This document shows, one piece after another, positions 34,076 through 35,916 of a stretch of 35,916 nucleotides of DNA. This DNA is from a virus, in the IMG/VR virus record IMGVR_UViG_3300013126_002067, positions 1-35,916 of that record; one strand, given 5' to 3'. The position numbers and the translations under genes are program-made. Every line of letters begins with the position of its first letter. The stretch's first letter is position 1. The notes under the pieces were generated by a model that did no database searches, was not told the origin of the DNA, and saw only the letters and a list, made by a program, of their open reading frames with translations.

Positions 34076-34441
34076 GTTTGGTTTTGGTTTAGATAGAAAA
34101 TTACTCCAACCAGTTATTTGTTTTGAAATATTTTCTATTTTTTCATTTATTTCAATAAAATTATTAACACTTATTTGTTTTAAGTCTTTTAATAACCTTA
34201 CAATAATTCTAATTTTTTCAATTTTTTTTCTACATTTTTTTAAATATTTTAATTTATTATCACTATTAATTGCTATTGCAACACAACTCAACATATTTAT
34301 TATGTTATTTTTTAAATTTTCACCAATGGTGTATTTATATTCCTTATTTAAATTTTTAGAAACATTAAATATTATTAAACTGAGTGAATATACACTTTTA
34401 TATAAAGGTAAGTTTATTTCCATATGCAAACAATAATCCAT
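34070..34441 (-). CDS. avd: Avd, DGR accessory variability protein
   Basis: 123 residues of nearly uninterrupted helix, the size of the Bordetella phage Avd (128 aa), with a four-helix pattern: NLPLYKSVYSLSLIIFNVSK, LKNNIINMLSCVAIAINSD, KYLKKCRKKIEKIRIIVRLL, and FIEINEKIENISKQITGWSN. Basic residues are plentiful (Lys/Arg-rich third helix), fitting a pentameric barrel that binds nucleic acid and the reverse transcriptase. It lies 26 bases after the target stop and directly before the TR, the canonical target-avd-TR-RT order. The family call rests on position, size and helix pattern. Confidence 0.88.
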   Translation of the reverse strand: MDYCLHMEINLPLYKSVYSLSLIIFNVSKNLNKEYKYTIGENLKNNIINMLSCVAIAINSDNKLKYLKKCRKKIEKIRIIVRLLKDLKQISVNNFIEINEKIENISKQITGWSNFLSKPKPNT

Positions 34442-34467
34442 AACAGAAGAAAGTCAAGCATCAATAT

Positions 34468-35292
34468 TCAATTTCTGAGACACCTAACCGAAAAACCGTA
34501 CAGAGAACTATTTGTATTCTGATCGAAAGTAGAGGTACCGTAATTCAAGAACCAGTCGGATCCAGAGGACGTAGTCCAAAAGAACCCGTAGTTACTGAAA
34601 TTGGCCCAACTACCACCCGTACCACGGTTCCCGGGGGGTAATCCATTGAACCCTGATGAATTTGTCCCATTTCCACTAGACCATAATGTTGTTGATTTCA
34701 TTTGTGTTCCAGCATTCCCTGGACTAAGACCACCAAGATAAGTGTTTAATGTTTCAAATTCAACATTTGTTGGCACATGATAACCACTTGGGCATAGATT
34801 ATTATTTGCTGCACCCCCAACTGTGCTACCAGTAACAGCAAATTGGTTATAAACCAATCCATATGTTGCAGTATTAGCTGTTGTTCCATTAACCAATGCC
34901 CAATATTTATTTGATGCGGTTGCTGCTGCCCAAGTTGCATTGTTAACTTCTGATGCATTGCTTAATGGTGTGCCATCTTGAAACGTTTTTGTTTTCAAGT
35001 TTTCTGACATCCATATTTGATCACCAATCTTTATTATTTTATATCTATTACCATCCCCATCTGGCGGGGTTTGTTGATTGATAATACAAGTTTTTGAATA
35101 CCCTGTAAAGTTAAATGAGAATACACCATATTCAAGAGTTTCAGGTGAGCCTGTATATGAATACGGAATTGTTTGTGTTCCAAGATTTGTTTGTGTTGCA
35201 TCTGTGTATGTTACAGTATTACCTGTGGGATGGTAAAGGGTAACATTAGCATTTTCACCGGAATAATTTGAACTATTAATTTCTAATGGCAT
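34468..35292 (-). CDS. DGR target: variable lectin-fold protein (Fib_succ_major), 274 aa
   Basis: Residues 1-75 form a beta-rich N-terminal domain (NVTLYHPTGNTVTYTD, YGVFSFNFTGYSKTC). Residues about 80-274 are a Fib_succ_major C-type-lectin/FGE-like fold: YKIIKIGDQIWMSENLKTKT, YGLVYNQFAV, LCPSGYHVPTNVEFETLNTY, LGGLSPGNAGTQMKSTTLW, then GFNGLPPGNRG and the C-terminal YGFSVRCLRN. The VR covers the last 56 codons and the stop. Compared with the TR frame 11 residues differ, 10 Asn to Gly, Ala, Tyr, Phe, Asp or Thr and one Asp to Gly. It should display a randomised binding surface, likely for host attachment given its location among tail genes. Confidence 0.93.
   Translation of the reverse strand: MPLEINSSNYSGENANVTLYHPTGNTVTYTDATQTNLGTQTIPYSYTGSPETLEYGVFSFNFTGYSKTCIINQQTPPDGDGNRYKIIKIGDQIWMSENLKTKTFQDGTPLSNASEVNNATWAAATASNKYWALVNGTTANTATYGLVYNQFAVTGSTVGGAANNNLCPSGYHVPTNVEFETLNTYLGGLSPGNAGTQMKSTTLWSSGNGTNSSGFNGLPPGNRGTGGSWANFSNYGFFWTTSSGSDWFLNYGTSTFDQNTNSSLYGFSVRCLRN
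34470..34638 (-). repeat. DGR variable repeat (VR), 169 bp
   Basis: This is the copy of the TR inside the 3' end of the target gene, reaching the stop codon (TGA, 34468-34470). Changed positions relative to TR (add 678): TR 33822, 33846, 33857, 33860, 33861, 33872, 33873, 33879, 33905, 33906, 33912, 33926, 33927, 33938, 33944, 33945. Every one is A in the template in coding orientation. Confidence 0.97.
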
Positions 35293-35304
35293 ATATACAT
35301 ATTT

Positions 35305-35916
35305 TTATTTTATGGTTATCCACAAATCACAATTTGATAAATATAAATCACATGGATAAACAATTATTAAATCACAATTTGGTGCGGGCGTTTTACTTGG
35401 TGTTATTGTATTGGTAGGGGTTATAGTTTGTGTTGGTGTTTCAGTTGGTGTGATTGTGTTGGTTGGGGTTATGGTAGGAGTTGGTGTTTCTGTTGGTGTG
35501 ATTGTGTTGGTTGGTGTTATGGTGTTTGTTGGTGTATTGGTTGGTGTTATTGTTCTTGTTGGTGTTATGGTTGGGGTTGGTGTTTCTGTTGGTGTTATGG
35601 TGTTTGTTGGTGTAACTGTATTTGTAGGTGTAACTGTATTTGTAGGTGTAACTGTATTTGTAGGTGTATTGGTTGGTGTCAAAGTGTTTGTAGGTGTAAC
35701 TGTATTTGTTGCAGTGTTTGTAGGAGTTATTGTATTGGTAGGGGTTATAGTTTGAGTTGGTGTTTCTGTTGGTGTTATTGTGTTGGTTGGGGTTATAGTT
35801 TGAGTTGGTGTTTCTGTTGGTGTTATTGTGTTGGTTGGGGTTATTGTGTTGGTAGGGGTTATTGTGTTGGTAGGGGTTATTGTGTTGGTTGGGGTTATTG
35901 TGTTGGTAGGGGTTTC
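35305..35916 (-). CDS. Thr/Pro-repeat protein, C-terminal part (5' end beyond window)
   Basis: The frame is open from the right edge to a stop at 35305, at least 203 codons. Most of it is a tandem series of [18 protein letters not shown] and TPTQTI units, ending in a non-repetitive tail [20 protein letters not shown] that has three Cys. The Thr/Pro units suggest a rigid, extended and possibly glycosylated stalk; the Cys tail could anchor or pair. It is 12 bases from the DGR target start, so it may be the stem on which the lectin-fold protein sits. The start codon lies outside the window. Function is not established. Confidence 0.8.
   Translation of the reverse strand, partial: ETPTNTITPTNTITPTNTITPTNTITPTNTITPTETPTQTITPTNTITPTETPTQTITPTNTITPTNTATNTVTPTNTLTPTNTPTNTVTPTNTVTPTNTVTPTNTITPTETPTPTITPTRTITPTNTPTNTITPTNTITPTETPTPTITPTNTITPTETPTQTITPTNTITPSKTPAPNCDLIIVYPCDLYLSNCDLWITIK
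35390..35916 (-). repeat. Tandem short repeats coding for Thr/Pro units
   Basis: About 18-base and 12-base units rich in ACACC and CCAACA in coding orientation are repeated to the window edge with slight drift. They encode the Thr/Pro repeats of the gene above. Copy number could change by slippage or recombination. Confidence 0.85.

Larger units (their letters stand above)
33752..34076 (-). ncRNA. Predicted DGR RNA: spacer, TR and 3' hairpin
   Basis: The stretch between avd and RT, about 320 bases, holds no convincing gene. It contains a foldable spacer (33961-34069), the template repeat (33792-33960) and a 3' hairpin with T tract. DGR systems use such an RNA as template and self-primer for reverse transcription. 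The exact 5' end is unknown; it may be cut from the longer target-avd message. Bounds are inference. Confidence 0.6.

Noticed and set aside
34074-34436. Plus-strand frame opposite avd
   Set aside because: Antisense of a helical Avd with correct position and size on the operon strand; the plus-frame product is hydrophobic A/T-driven sequence.
35411-35755. Val/Gly-rich plus-strand frame
   Set aside because: Antisense shadow of the Thr/Pro repeats; regular repeats keep all frames open.
35390-35916. CRISPR-like array
   Set aside because: The units are short, contiguous, keep a coding frame and have no unique spacers.

Overview
This window reads as part of the genome of a T4-like contractile-tailed phage (myovirus). 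It is AT-rich and nearly all its genes lie on the minus strand, transcribed from right to left. The tail genes (sheath, tube, gp26-like protein, tape measure, gp53-like wedge, hub) are followed by T4-type replication genes (gp32-like SSB, UvsX/RecA, RNase H/FEN nuclease, gp41/DnaB helicase) and by nrdB. The host is probably a member of the Bacteroidota. That is an inference from the Fibrobacter-type C-type-lectin (Fib_succ_major) proteins, the A/T-rich leaders without Shine-Dalgarno sequences, and the Bacteroidota-like NrdB. TAA, TAG and TGA are all used as stops, so the code is standard.

Layout from right to left, which is the direction of transcription. 35916-32032: a Thr/Pro-repeat protein (5' end beyond the window), then a complete diversity-generating retroelement (DGR): lectin-fold target with variable repeat (VR), avd, template repeat (TR) and reverse transcriptase, and then a second, non-variable lectin-fold protein whose start codon overlaps the RT stop. 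31981-28832: tail sheath. 28732-27035: a Vsr-like (EDxHD-type) homing endonuclease, followed by a short second copy of the sheath gene's last codons and terminator. 26888-25117: a membrane-anchored lysozyme-like protein and a HAD-family protein. 25020-23410: a second homing endonuclease, the only plus-strand gene. 23313-7226: tube, gp26-like protein with a small overlapping gene, tape measure, an OmpA-domain baseplate protein, gp53-like wedge, a 2229-residue hub-like protein and two small genes. 7132-1947: ssb, uvsX, RNase H, a hypothetical gene and the helicase with a mini-intein. 1869-1: nrdB interrupted by two inteins, the second running off the left edge.

The central finding is the DGR. 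TR and VR are 169-bp direct repeats differing at 16 positions, and at every one the template carries adenine in the coding orientation. The changes alter 11 residues of the target's lectin fold, 10 of them at Asn codons and one at an Asp codon. The cassette sits beside the tail sheath gene, so the target is probably a receptor-binding part of the tail or virion. A foldable spacer precedes TR, and a terminator-like hairpin lies between TR and the RT start codon.

The second theme is a high load of homing elements. There are three inteins in the left 2.7 kb, all at conserved sites in DNA-metabolism enzymes, and two related free-standing endonucleases among the tail genes. One of these carries a duplicated sheath 3' end that appears to be the scar of its insertion.
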